Below are positions 26,553-34,139 of a DNA stretch of 64,000 nucleotides, one piece after another. The stretch's first letter is position 1; each line of letters starts with the position of its first letter. Made by a program: the position numbers and the translations under genes. The notes under the pieces were generated by a model. The model was not told the DNA's origin, searched no databases, and saw nothing but the letters and a program-made list of their open reading frames with translations. The DNA is from JAPPHA01 sp963662705 (GTDB lineage: Bacteria > Pseudomonadota > Alphaproteobacteria > Rhodobacterales > Rhodobacteraceae): positions 5,580,001-5,644,000 of the forward strand of contig OY759767.1 in NCBI GenBank assembly GCA_963662705.2. Direction: 5' to 3'.

Positions 26553-27434
26553 TCATTCCCTGACGATGTCATTCCAGTCCATGCTGTCGGGAGGTCTGCG
26601 TCTTTCGAGCCTGACGTGATCGGGCAGGACGACGGCTTTGCGGATGGCTTCGCCCTGTCGGTCCCCGGCCTCGTCGCCGTCCTGTGCGAGCACGAGGGCC
26701 TCGAGGTTTGGAAGGATATTGGCGGCATGCTGGATCTGGGCGCACTGGGATCGTGACGGCGCGCCTGCGGTGGAGAGGAAGGCATGGTCGGGCGGGCAGT
26801 GTTCGAGTTGAGCGATGCTGAGAGCATCAAGGCCGCTTTCGGTGACGACGAGCGCCCGCAGGGATGCGGCTTGTGTTGCGGCGTGGATGGCACAGAGGGC
26901 CCGTGTTCCGCCGGTTGCGAAGCGGCGTGGCCCGTCGGGGGGCGCGATCTCGAAGCCGGTGAGAGAGCGGTGCCGGTCCCGGTGGGCGAACAGGACCCGT
27001 CCGTTCCGGTCGCAGCGGATGGTCGGGCGTGTGGTTTTCAGCGTGTGCGCCGTGATGCCGCGGCTGATCAGCCATGGCGGCGCGGGATGGGGTTTCGCGG
27101 CCTTCCAGGTGTCGCGGAAGGATGCCGCGGCCTGCGGGGCGGTGGTTTGGGACGGTGCGAACCGGTCCCGGATATCGGCGAAGGTCAGGCCCCTGTTGAC
27201 CATGAAGTCGATGATGGTTCCGTTGTCGGTGTTGTCCTGTGTGTTGAAGTAGACCCAGTGTCCGTTGCCGCGTTTCCCGAGGACGAGCTTTGGCTGTCCG
27301 TCGGCCCGCAACACGGGACAGTTGCGTGTCGAGGCCTTGAGGTCCCGGGCATATCCCCACTGTGCGGCGATGTCTTCGAAGGGCCTGCGCTTGAGGGCGT
27401 CGAAGTCGACGCGCGGGCGGTCAGTTCCCGGAAT
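26553..27434 (-). CDS. Toprim/DUF3991-like passenger protein of the IS21 element
   Basis: About 293 aa. The N-terminal part VDFDALKRRPFEDIAAQWGY and the zinc-finger-like remnant NCPVLRADGQ, with GHWVYFNTQDNTDNGTIIDF, resembles the DUF3991/primase-like region; the C-terminal part has Toprim landmarks ALVVTESGLDALSIAQ (Glu) and LEALVLAQDGDEAGDRQG (DxD-like). Such proteins accompany relaxases and mobile elements and may act on nucleic acid. No ATG/GTG/TTG fits the full domain: the frame opens at an ATT (27434) placed 7 bases after GGAGG, overlapping the istB stop. A GTG at 27314 would lose 40 residues of good similarity. Confidence 0.7.
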   Translation of the reverse strand: MPGTDRPRVDFDALKRRPFEDIAAQWGYARDLKASTRNCPVLRADGQPKLVLGKRGNGHWVYFNTQDNTDNGTIIDFMVNRGLTFADIRDRFAPSQTTAPQAAASFRDTWKAAKPHPAPPWLISRGITAHTLKTTRPTIRCDRNGRVLFAHRDRHRSLTGFEIAPPDGPRRFATGGTRALCAIHAATQAASLRALVVTESGLDALSIAQLEHCPPDHAFLSTAGAPSRSQCAQIQHAANILPNLEALVLAQDGDEAGDRQGEAIRKAVVLPDHVRLERRRPPDSMDWNDIVRE

Positions 27435-28122
27435 GGCGCAACCTCCAGGAGTCGCTGTCGATGGCGACGATTGTCGCCTTGTGTGTCAGGCGGTCGACGG
27501 CGGCGGCGATTCCGGCGGCGCCGGGGAAGACCCGGTCCCACTGTGCGAAGCCGAGGGATGTTGTGATCATGGTGGAGCGTCTGCGGTAGCGCCGGGCGAT
27601 GATGGTGTAGAGGATGTCGGCGAGGCGGCTGTCGAGCCTGATGTAGCCGATTTCGTCGAGGACGAGGAGGCGCGGGCGCGCGAGCACGGTGAGGCGGTGC
27701 AGGAGCGCCTGCCTGCTGTCGAGGGCGGCGAGGTCTGCGAGCAGGTTTGGCGCGGCCTCGAACCGCACGGTGTGTCCGCGCAGGAGCGCCTGGTGGGCGA
27801 TGTTGGCGGCGATCATGGTCTTTCCGGTTCCCTGCCCGCCGACGAGCACGGCGTTGTCTGCACGGCTGATGAAGGCGAGGGTCATCAGTTCACCGATGGC
27901 TTCGCGGTCGATGTCGCGCGGCCATGTCCAGTCGAAGTCGGCCAGTGGGGAGAAGGCCGGGAGCCGGGCGGCGGCGCGTCGTCGTTCGAAGCTGCGGGCG
28001 CGTCGCTCGTGCTCCTCGTTGGTGATGAGGTCCTCGAGCCAGTCGGCCTCGGCGACCTCTCCCCAGCGGGCGAGCAGTCCATGCAGGCCGAGAGCGCGGG
28101 CACGGTCCTCGAGGGTGATCAT
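27421..28122 (-). CDS. istB: IS21 helper ATPase IstB
   Basis: 233-aa AAA+ transposition helper, related to DnaC. Walker A VGGQGTGKTMIA near residue 95, Walker B LLVLDEIGYI near 150, and the sensor TTSLGFAQWDRVF are clear. IstB loads on target DNA and stimulates IstA. It starts inside the istA stop (ATGA) and ends inside the Toprim frame, so the three genes are tightly coupled. Confidence 0.95.
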   Translation of the reverse strand: MITLEDRARALGLHGLLARWGEVAEADWLEDLITNEEHERRARSFERRRAAARLPAFSPLADFDWTWPRDIDREAIGELMTLAFISRADNAVLVGGQGTGKTMIAANIAHQALLRGHTVRFEAAPNLLADLAALDSRQALLHRLTVLARPRLLVLDEIGYIRLDSRLADILYTIIARRYRRRSTMITTSLGFAQWDRVFPGAAGIAAAVDRLTHKATIVAIDSDSWRLRHSGN

Positions 28123-29615
28123 TCCGGTTTTCCTTTCTTCCTGTTCTTCATGGCGCGTTCATAGGCTTCGAGGCCGGTCGCGCGCGGGGTGGTGATGCCG
28201 GGGTCGGCGGCATCGGCTCCGAGTTCCGGCGGCAGCCTGCCGGCGCCGCGGTCGGTCTCGAGAATGCGGATGACGGTGTTGGGATGGGGCGAGCCGCGCT
28301 CCAGCGCGCGGGCGATGGCGCGGTCGAGTTCATCGGCGCCATGACTGTCGAGCAGGCGTGTCAGGGTTCGCGCGATCGTCGCGACGTTGTCGTTGCGCGC
28401 GCCTGCGGCGGCGAGGAGGTCCTGTGCACGGGGGACGGCGCGGATCAGCCGGTCCCGGGTCCCCATGGCCCGTCCGTGCCGCTTGCTGGCGATGAGCGCC
28501 TTGACATGTTCGGGATCGTCGATCTGCCGCTTGCTGTCCCATGAGCGCTTGTGGGCCGCGACCTCGCGCTCCCCGTCGAGGATGCGGACCCGCTCGGGAG
28601 AGGCCACGACCGTGAGGGTGGCGCCGACATGTTTGTGCGGTACGCTGTAATCGTTGGTGTCGAAGCGGGCATAGGGGGTCTTTCCGATCCGCACCGGGCA
28701 GATTTCGTCGGTCGGGAAGGGTACATCGGGCAGCGGGACCAGCAGCTCGCGCTCCCGGGCGAAGGCGTCCCCGACCGTGATATCGTCATCCTGCGGCCAC
28801 GGGCGCTCGAGGGCCGGGCCGAAGCACCATTCCAGGGCGTCGGCGTTGAGTTGGTCGAGCGGGGTGTTGATGTCGCGCCCGGCCATGAATGCCGAGCGGA
28901 CATAGCGGATATTCCGCTCGACGCGTCCCTTCTCCTGTGGCCGGCGCGGCCAGGTGACCGGTGCCTCGAAGGCATAATGGCCGGCGAAGGCGAGGAATGT
29001 CGGGTTGTAGGTGATGGCCGGGCCGCGCCGCGCGGTCACCACGCTCTTGAGGTTGTCGTAGAGCAGGGAACGGGGAACACCGCCAAAGGCTTCGAAGGCG
29101 GCGACATGGCCGGCGAGGAAGGCGCTCATGTCCGCGGTGTAGGACAGGCGCAGGTAGCTGCACCGTGAATAGCTCAAGGTCATGACGAAGCCCATCAGCT
29201 TGCGCTCGGCCCGGCCGATGGTGACCCGCCCGAGATCGACCCAGTCGACCTGGGCCTGCTCGGCCGGGAGGAAGTTGAGCCGCATCGACGCCTCGGGTTT
29301 CTTCTGCGGCCTCAGTCCGAGGTCGCGCAGGAGGTGGCGGAAGTGGTCCAGCCCGCCGGTGTAGCCCCGCTGCCGGACCTGCTCGTGGAGAACCCTGGCC
29401 GAGAGGCCCGGTTCCTTCTCGAACTGTTCCGTGATGAACGGGATGTAGGGGTCGATCATCTTCGTCCGCGAACGGCGCGGCACACCGGCGCCGCCGAGCG
29501 CACGTCTCACCGTGCTGTGATGGATGCCGAGATGCCGCGCGATGGTCCCGACGGGCCAGCCTTCGGCCCGGTGCAGGCGCAGGATCTCGCTGCGGGTCTG
29601 TTGGTCGATTGCCAT
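28119..29615 (-). CDS. istA: IS21 transposase IstA
   Basis: 498-aa transposase. N-terminal HTH (PVGTIARHLGIHHSTVRRAL) and a Mu/retroviral-type DDE core: first Asp in AQVDWVDLG, second in SLLYDNLKSVV, Glu in RPQEKGRVERNIRYVRSAF. The ATG at 29615 has AGGAG 10 bases upstream; a longer frame to 29774 has no ribosome site and unlikely composition. The frame is intact, so the element may be mobile. Confidence 0.95.
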   Translation of the reverse strand: MAIDQQTRSEILRLHRAEGWPVGTIARHLGIHHSTVRRALGGAGVPRRSRTKMIDPYIPFITEQFEKEPGLSARVLHEQVRQRGYTGGLDHFRHLLRDLGLRPQKKPEASMRLNFLPAEQAQVDWVDLGRVTIGRAERKLMGFVMTLSYSRCSYLRLSYTADMSAFLAGHVAAFEAFGGVPRSLLYDNLKSVVTARRGPAITYNPTFLAFAGHYAFEAPVTWPRRPQEKGRVERNIRYVRSAFMAGRDINTPLDQLNADALEWCFGPALERPWPQDDDITVGDAFARERELLVPLPDVPFPTDEICPVRIGKTPYARFDTNDYSVPHKHVGATLTVVASPERVRILDGEREVAAHKRSWDSKRQIDDPEHVKALIASKRHGRAMGTRDRLIRAVPRAQDLLAAAGARNDNVATIARTLTRLLDSHGADELDRAIARALERGSPHPNTVIRILETDRGAGRLPPELGADAADPGITTPRATGLEAYERAMKNRKKGKPE

Positions 29616-29622
29616 GGAACTG

Positions 29623-30078
29623 TCACTCCTTTCGCCGTCTCGAGGGCCGTGGCCATGCGTCTGCACGCACCAGGCCCGTGCAGGCCCGCCCGCATCGTGA
29701 GCACCGGGGCGCCGAATCACGCCACCACGGTGGTTTCGACCCGATAACCGGGAGTTTCGGGGCCGGGGAACCATGGTCCGTTACGGAATCTTTCGAAGTC
29801 CGCTCCGGGACGGTGGCGACATCCGCTTCAACAGGGTGCATCCGGCGCCGGCGTTCCTCCTCCGCCCGGCGTATCCGGAAGCGCTTCTGGCGCTCCCGGT
29901 TCAGCCTCCGTCCCGTTTCGGTGTTCGCGTGCCGGCGGTTGGCCTCGCGGCGACGCGCGCGGCGGCCTTCCGCACTGCAGGACTTCGAACAATACTGATG
30001 ACCGTGATCGCAGCGCGCGCAGAGAATGACCTGGGCGCGGCACCGCTTGCAGATGAAAACCCGGCCCTGTGAACACAT
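29623..30078 (-). CDS. Zinc-ribbon/MYND-like passenger protein of the IS21 element
   Basis: 151 aa, ATG at 30078, first gene of the element. The N-terminus is a cysteine cluster CKRCRAQVILCARCDHGHQY then CSKSC (CxxC...CxxC...CxxxC), followed by a long Arg-rich helix (RRARRREANRRHANTETGRR) and a second CSRCGRAC near the C-terminus. This looks like a nucleic-acid-binding zinc protein known as a companion of some transposase genes. Its stop (TGA) lies within the AAGGAGTGA used as ribosome site by istA, so the two are probably coupled. Confidence 0.7.
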   Translation of the reverse strand: MCSQGRVFICKRCRAQVILCARCDHGHQYCSKSCSAEGRRARRREANRRHANTETGRRLNRERQKRFRIRRAEEERRRRMHPVEADVATVPERTSKDSVTDHGSPAPKLPVIGSKPPWWRDSAPRCSRCGRACTGLVRADAWPRPSRRRKE

Positions 30079-30398
30079 CCGCCGCCGTCAGAGCGGGGTG
30101 GACCCGGACACCGAACTGCCTGATAATAGGCAGGAACCCGGTCACCATGACCGGTTCTCCGGGTGCGGCGCCGGTGTTCTTTCCGTGAACTTTGGCCGGT
30201 GCCGCATCGCTCTCTCCGACGCCGCTTCTGCACCCTCCGGCCGGAAACCGCGACCCCGGATCCGGACCCGTTACACAACAGGACTGACAACAGGGCCGCC
30301 CGGTCCGGGCGGAGGAGCGTCACCCGTTCCCGGTGCCAGGCGTCAGGGCCGGCGCCGCGGTTATCCCGCTAAAGGCCGAACCGTCATCCCGGACCGGC

Positions 30399-30480
30399 GG
30401 CAACAGGGCTCCGATACAAAAGGACGGAAACAACGGGGGCGCTACGATAGGGTCGACACAACAGGATCGCCGCAATAGGG
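30399..30480 (+). repeat. Tandem 14-15 bp iterons near the IS21 end
   Basis: Six degenerate copies run head to tail: CAACAGGGCTCCGAT, ACAAAAGGACGGAA, ACAACGGGGGCGCT, ACGATAGGGTCGAC, ACAACAGGATCGCC, GCAATAGGG. Two more (ACAACAGGACTG, ACAACAGGGCCGCC) lie at 30275-30300. The shared core is ACAAnAGG. They sit between the terminal repeat and the first gene, where IS21 elements have transposase-binding repeats; they could also include the promoter region. Confidence 0.65.
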
Positions 30481-30533
30481 AAAAAAACGCGGCAAACCAC
30501 CCAGAATGCCGCGCATTAGTTCAGCCACTAACA

Positions 30534-30608
30534 CTCGGCATCGCCCTGATCCATGCGCGTCCGTACCACGCCGCCGGAAAGGAGAAATCTCATGGCAGAG
30601 AACAGTAG
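30534..30608 (+). pseudogene. DDE integrase, 3' fragment beyond the IS21 element
   Basis: Continues the gene broken at 26271: GIALIHARPYHAAGK in the restored frame, then EKSHGREQ and a TAG. The expected GKxERFFRTVR with the catalytic Glu is missing, so the integrase was also truncated at its 3' end by a separate event near 30585. Confidence 0.8.
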
Positions 30609-31018
30609 GTTTGTGAAAGCACTCAAGTTGGAAGTCGGGATTTCCATCGCGAAAAGTTCATGTAAATCGACGACTTTGACTATGGAAAAGTCGTAACTAC
30701 TCACTCGTTCACGATTGAGATCAGGTGATGTTCACGTGGTCATAACGCCGGTGAGGGCAGGGACCGGCGATGGATCAGCTGCGGTAATGCACATTACCTT
30801 AGCTGATTTTGACGACCGCAACCGGGTCCCTGAGGGCGCCGTGCAAATTCAGCGCAGAACGCCCTCCGGATAACTGAAGGTGCGGAAAAGCCGTTTTGCG
30901 TTCCTGTGCGTTTCTCAGGCGGACTTGGCAGGGGTCTGGAACAGGACGTCCTCTCGTGCCGCTGGTTGGTCATTGCGCATGATATTCGGGCTGGATGGAA
31001 TGATCTCTTGATTTGGCT
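30609..31018. other. Spacer at the right island edge
   Basis: No gene supported. It contains the palindrome listed separately. A 34-codon frame from the ATG at 30593 (MAENSRFVKALKLEVGISIA) has a ribosome-like AAAGGAG upstream but is too short and featureless to claim. Confidence 0.35.
30759..30831. repeat. Large interrupted palindrome
   Basis: Nested inverted repeats share one centre: AGGGACC (30759) with GGTCCCT (30825), TCAGCT (30775) with AGCTGA (30801), and GGTAATG with CATTACC around a CA loop (30783-30798). The inner 32-base hairpin is followed by TTTT. It could be a terminator, a transposon end of the hairpin type, or a recombination site. Confidence 0.55.
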
Positions 31019-31267
31019 TCAGCCCCGCCAGACCGGCAGAATGAATGTAAAATACCCGCTTGGTTGGAAAAAGAACACGGCGCCTTCCAAGATCGGAAAA
31101 TTCCAGCCGAAAACCACCGATTTGGTGTTCGCGTTTCTGGAAGCACGCGACGTTGACGAGTTTCCGAAGACCAGCGACAAGCCAACGATTTCCAGCCCGT
31201 GCGCACGTGCCAACAGGATGCCCCGGAGGTTGTCGAACCCGGCGTCACTGTCGATCCAGACGTTCAC
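31019..31267 (-). pseudogene. N-terminal relic of a nucleoside hydrolase
   Basis: The minus frame begins (GTG at 31267) VNVWIDSDAGFDNLRGILLA, then HGLEIVGLSLVFGN and FGWNFPILEGA. This is the start of the inosine-uridine nucleoside hydrolase fold: the DxDxGxDD metal site (here DSDAGFDN, last Asp replaced by Asn), the LEIVGxxxVFGN strand and the region after it. Homology stops near residue 67 and the frame then runs into unrelated sequence. It is on the same strand as the C-terminal relic at 18.9-20.8 kb. Confidence 0.7.
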
Positions 31268-31644
31268 CTGCCGATTCCCGGCAACGGGCGGTCTTTCTCG
31301 AGGGGTGGCTCGAACGCGACCGTTCCGCCGAGTGGATGCGCCGGTACTTCAGCCGGCACATGTCCCTCGATCCTGCCGAGCGGGGTCAACACAACGAATT
31401 TCCGGCGCTGGCTCTTGCCCATGTTCGATCTGAGGCCTTCGACAGCCTCCCTCGGACCATCGGGGTGTGTGAAAACGGCGACGATGTGCGCCGCGGCCGG
31501 ACGCCGGGGCCGGAAAGAAACAGCGGCACAGGGACTTGGTTGAAGTTCGTAAGGAACCCCAGGTTGAACGGGGCCGGTTCGTTGCTTCTGAACCCGAAGG
31601 CGGCACGTTGGAGAATTCCGGCTCGGACACACCGGAGTACCGGT
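31268..31644. other. Unassigned spacer
   Basis: Between the nucleoside hydrolase relic and the oxidase gene. A minus-strand frame (AHIVAVFTHPDGPREAVEGL, FVVLTPLGRIEGHV) is open over most of it but has no start and no family I can name. Confidence 0.3.
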
Positions 31645-32868
31645 TCAACGGAACCGTGCCGGCGAGAAGGCCGACAGATCTTCATTCGGTGCGTTACCCG
31701 ACACGATTCCCGAGAGCCATTTCCCTGTCCTCGGTCCCGCCGTCAGGCCGATGTGCTGATGACCGAAGCCGGCAAGAACACGCCCATTGCTGCTTATGGC
31801 TCCGATTACCGGAAGCGAGTCCGTTGTAGAGGGCCGGTGACCCATCCAGGTCTGGAGCCGGTCATAGGTCAGGTCCGGGAAGAGCCCCTCGACTCCGCGG
31901 GTGATCAGGTCGATCGGAGCAGAAGAAGGCGGCGCTTCGAGGCTGCCGAATTCCACCAGTCCGGCGCAACGTAACCGGTTTTCCATCGGAGTGAAAACGG
32001 CCTTGAGCGATGCCACCATGACGGGGGCACGTAAACGGATAGACGGGTTGTGGAATTCCACGTGGTAACCTCGCTCCGATTCAATCGGAACTTTCAGCCC
32101 CAGTCCGGCGACCAGGGGTTTCGACCAGATTCCGGCCGTTACGATGGCACGGTCCGCTGAAATTTCTCCCTCGGCGGTTTCGACGACCGCGTCCTCGGTG
32201 ACACGATGTACCTCGGCAATTCTGAGTTCGCCCCCATTCTCCTCGACGTGCCTGGCAAGGGCGCCCACGTACTTTCCAGGGTCGGTGATGAATCCGTGGT
32301 TGACGCAACGAACGGCGAAACCGAAACGTCCGGCAAGAGCCGGATCGTATTCGGCGAGACGGTCTTCATCCATTTCCTCGAAGTGAAATCGATGTCTTCG
32401 CCGAAGTTCCCACCCAAACCTTTCGGATTCATAGGCACTGCGGTCGGCATAGGCGAAGAGATAGTCGCTTTTCTTGACAAAACGCTCGGCCCCGGTTCCC
32501 GCTGCAAGCGCGAGATGCTGATCGGGGCTGTCCCTAAGAAGTTCGGACAGGGCGGCGGAAATCCTTTCGACCGGAGCGTGGCGACCGTTTGCGAGATAGG
32601 GCAGGAGGAAGGCAAGCAGCCGGGGAAGATGCGACCAGCGCAGGAACAGCGGTTGATTCCGGTCCAATAGCAGCCTGGGGATCTTCGGAATCAGCCCCGG
32701 AACAGGAACCGGCACGACCGATCCGGCGGCGAGAACCCCGGCATTCCCGTGGGATGTGCCGGCGGCAGGTCCGACCCGGTCGATCAGCGTAACCTGATGG
32801 CCCTCGCGTTGCAGCCATATGGCAGCAGAGACGCCGACGATCCCGGCGCCTATGACAGCAACGTGCAT
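31645..32868 (-). CDS. D-amino acid dehydrogenase-like FAD oxidoreductase
   Basis: DAO-family flavoprotein of 407 aa, close to DadA, which oxidises D-amino acids to 2-oxo acids and passes electrons to the respiratory chain. N-terminal FAD-binding HVAVIGAGIVGVSAAIWL with the GxGxxG motif, SHGNAGVLAAGS, and the C-terminal WMGHRPSTTDSLPVIG and FGHQHIGLTAGP are DadA landmarks. The ATG at 32868 has GGAGA 7 bases upstream; a GTG at 32892 would add 8 residues. It faces an amino-acid-racemase-family gene across a 557-base gap, which suggests related roles. Confidence 0.88.
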   Translation of the reverse strand: MHVAVIGAGIVGVSAAIWLQREGHQVTLIDRVGPAAGTSHGNAGVLAAGSVVPVPVPGLIPKIPRLLLDRNQPLFLRWSHLPRLLAFLLPYLANGRHAPVERISAALSELLRDSPDQHLALAAGTGAERFVKKSDYLFAYADRSAYESERFGWELRRRHRFHFEEMDEDRLAEYDPALAGRFGFAVRCVNHGFITDPGKYVGALARHVEENGGELRIAEVHRVTEDAVVETAEGEISADRAIVTAGIWSKPLVAGLGLKVPIESERGYHVEFHNPSIRLRAPVMVASLKAVFTPMENRLRCAGLVEFGSLEAPPSSAPIDLITRGVEGLFPDLTYDRLQTWMGHRPSTTDSLPVIGAISSNGRVLAGFGHQHIGLTAGPRTGKWLSGIVSGNAPNEDLSAFSPARFR

Positions 32869-33425
32869 GGGAATCTCCGAATGGCCCGGCACCGTTGAAG
32901 CCGAGATTCTCGATCATGGCCTCCTTGTTTCGGCGGCGAATCTAACCGAATCCATGTGGCTATCAACACGAATTCGGCCATAGAATTTGTCCAGGGCGGG
33001 CAGGGCAGATGTCGTGGTCGAACAGGTTGTCAATTCGGAGACGGGAATCAGATGTGCTCCCGGGCGGTTCCTGCGCCACCCATTCTTAGACCGGCGTCGC
33101 TGTTCTGCAGGACCAGACCTTTCCGGTCACCCGGCCGTAGGCATCAGCCGTGTAAGCGGAGGGGCACACGTCCCGAACCAACACTCGAAAAACTCCGTGG
33201 CCAAGGCAGGCAAGCGCGCCATGGAACGGCAGGTCTCTGTCTCCACAACGAACGCAAGTCCACCGTGCGCCGCGGCCCTTCAGCAGACCGACAGGTAGTT
33301 CCATGCCGATTTTCCTGTTGCCTTGCATCTTGTCGGCCCCCAAACACGAAAGATTCCGAGTCCCTTCATTGCGGGCGACGCAATGCGGGAGTGAGGCTTG
33401 GAACGCAATGCTTGAGGAGAGATCG
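32869..33425. other. Divergent intergenic region
   Basis: 557 bases between the oxidase and racemase-family genes, expected to hold both promoters. No operator repeat was obvious. A weak 72-codon minus frame is listed separately. Confidence 0.4.
33086..33304 (-). CDS. Doubtful small protein, 72 aa
   Basis: ATG at 33304 with AGGAAAATCGGC before it. It reads ELPVGLLKGRGARWTCVRCG and has four to five cysteines (CVRCGD, ACLGHG, DVCPSA, WSCRT). Third-position GC is only moderately high, so coding is uncertain. No family recognised. Confidence 0.25.
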   Translation of the reverse strand: MELPVGLLKGRGARWTCVRCGDRDLPFHGALACLGHGVFRVLVRDVCPSAYTADAYGRVTGKVWSCRTATPV

Positions 33426-34124
33426 ATGACGAAGATCGTGGGGGGCAAGGCTGTCTACGGAGCTCCGATCGGCATTCTTATGCTCGAGGCCCGATTTCCA
33501 AGGATTCCGGGTGACATGGGCAATGCAAGGACATGGCCGTTTCCGGTGAGATACAAGGTCGTCCGTGGAGCATCGCCGGATCACGTTGTTCGGTGTTCCG
33601 CCGAGGGGCTGCTTCCGGCGTTCATCGAAGCGGGCCGGGAACTGGTCGATGACGGCGTTGAGGTCATCACGACGAATTGCGGGTTTCTGTCCATTTTCCA
33701 GATGGAACTGTCGGAGGTGCTGGATGTGCCGGTCGTCACTTCGGCCATGATGCAGGCGGCGCAGATTCAGGCCATGTTGCCGCCGGATCGCCGTGTCGGG
33801 ATTCTGACGATTTGCAGGGAGACTCTCACCGATGCACATCTCGATGCAGTCGGCGTGCCGGAGGGAACTCCGATCTGGGGTGTCGGAACTGGCTGCGAGT
33901 TTCAGCGCGCGCTCCTCGACGACGACAGCGAACTCGATGTTGAGCAAGCGGGTCAGGACGTGGTGGATGCGGCGGTTTCCTTCGTCGAGAATCGCCACGA
34001 CCTGGGCGCGATCCTCTTCGAATGCACCAACATGCCCCCCTACAGCCGGCAGGTCCGCGAAGCGACAGGGCTGCCGGTCTTTTCGATCGAAAGCTGTCTC
34101 CGCTGGGTTGCGGCGGCGCTCTGA
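33426..34124 (+). CDS. Aspartate/glutamate racemase family protein
   Basis: 232-aa protein of the Asp/Glu/hydantoin racemase superfamily. The two catalytic cysteine positions are visible in ITTNCGFLSIFQ (about residue 87) and ILFECTNMPPYSRQ (about 203), with substrate-loop features around PVVTSAMMQ. Specific substrate is unknown; the DadA-like oxidase upstream hints at D-amino acids or a related acid. GAGGAGAG stands 6 bases before the ATG at 33426. Convergent with hemW, 15 bases apart. Confidence 0.85.
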   Translation: MTKIVGGKAVYGAPIGILMLEARFPRIPGDMGNARTWPFPVRYKVVRGASPDHVVRCSAEGLLPAFIEAGRELVDDGVEVITTNCGFLSIFQMELSEVLDVPVVTSAMMQAAQIQAMLPPDRRVGILTICRETLTDAHLDAVGVPEGTPIWGVGTGCEFQRALLDDDSELDVEQAGQDVVDAAVSFVENRHDLGAILFECTNMPPYSRQVREATGLPVFSIESCLRWVAAAL

Positions 34125-34139
34125 GGATTCGACGTGCGA

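Larger units (their letters stand above)
26272..30533 (-). mobile_element. IS21-family element, 4262 bp, with passenger genes
   Basis: Ends are TGTTAACGGTTTTTGAGAAG at 26272 and, reverse-complemented, TGTTAGTGGCTGAACTAATG at 30533. The two go on matching through GCGCGGxATTxTGGGTGGT and CGCGTTTT, about 50 bases of imperfect inverted repeat starting TGT as in IS21. A 5-bp direct repeat CTCGG flanks it (26267-26271 and 30534-30538), and deleting the element plus one repeat restores the integrase frame. All four genes lie on the minus strand: zinc-ribbon, istA, istB, Toprim. Usual IS21 elements are 2-2.5 kb, so this one is enlarged. Confidence 0.93.

Noticed and set aside
26784..28195. Plus-strand frames opposite istB and the Toprim gene
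   Set aside because: They are antisense shadows, rich in Gly, Arg and Val, of intact transposon genes with recognisable motifs.
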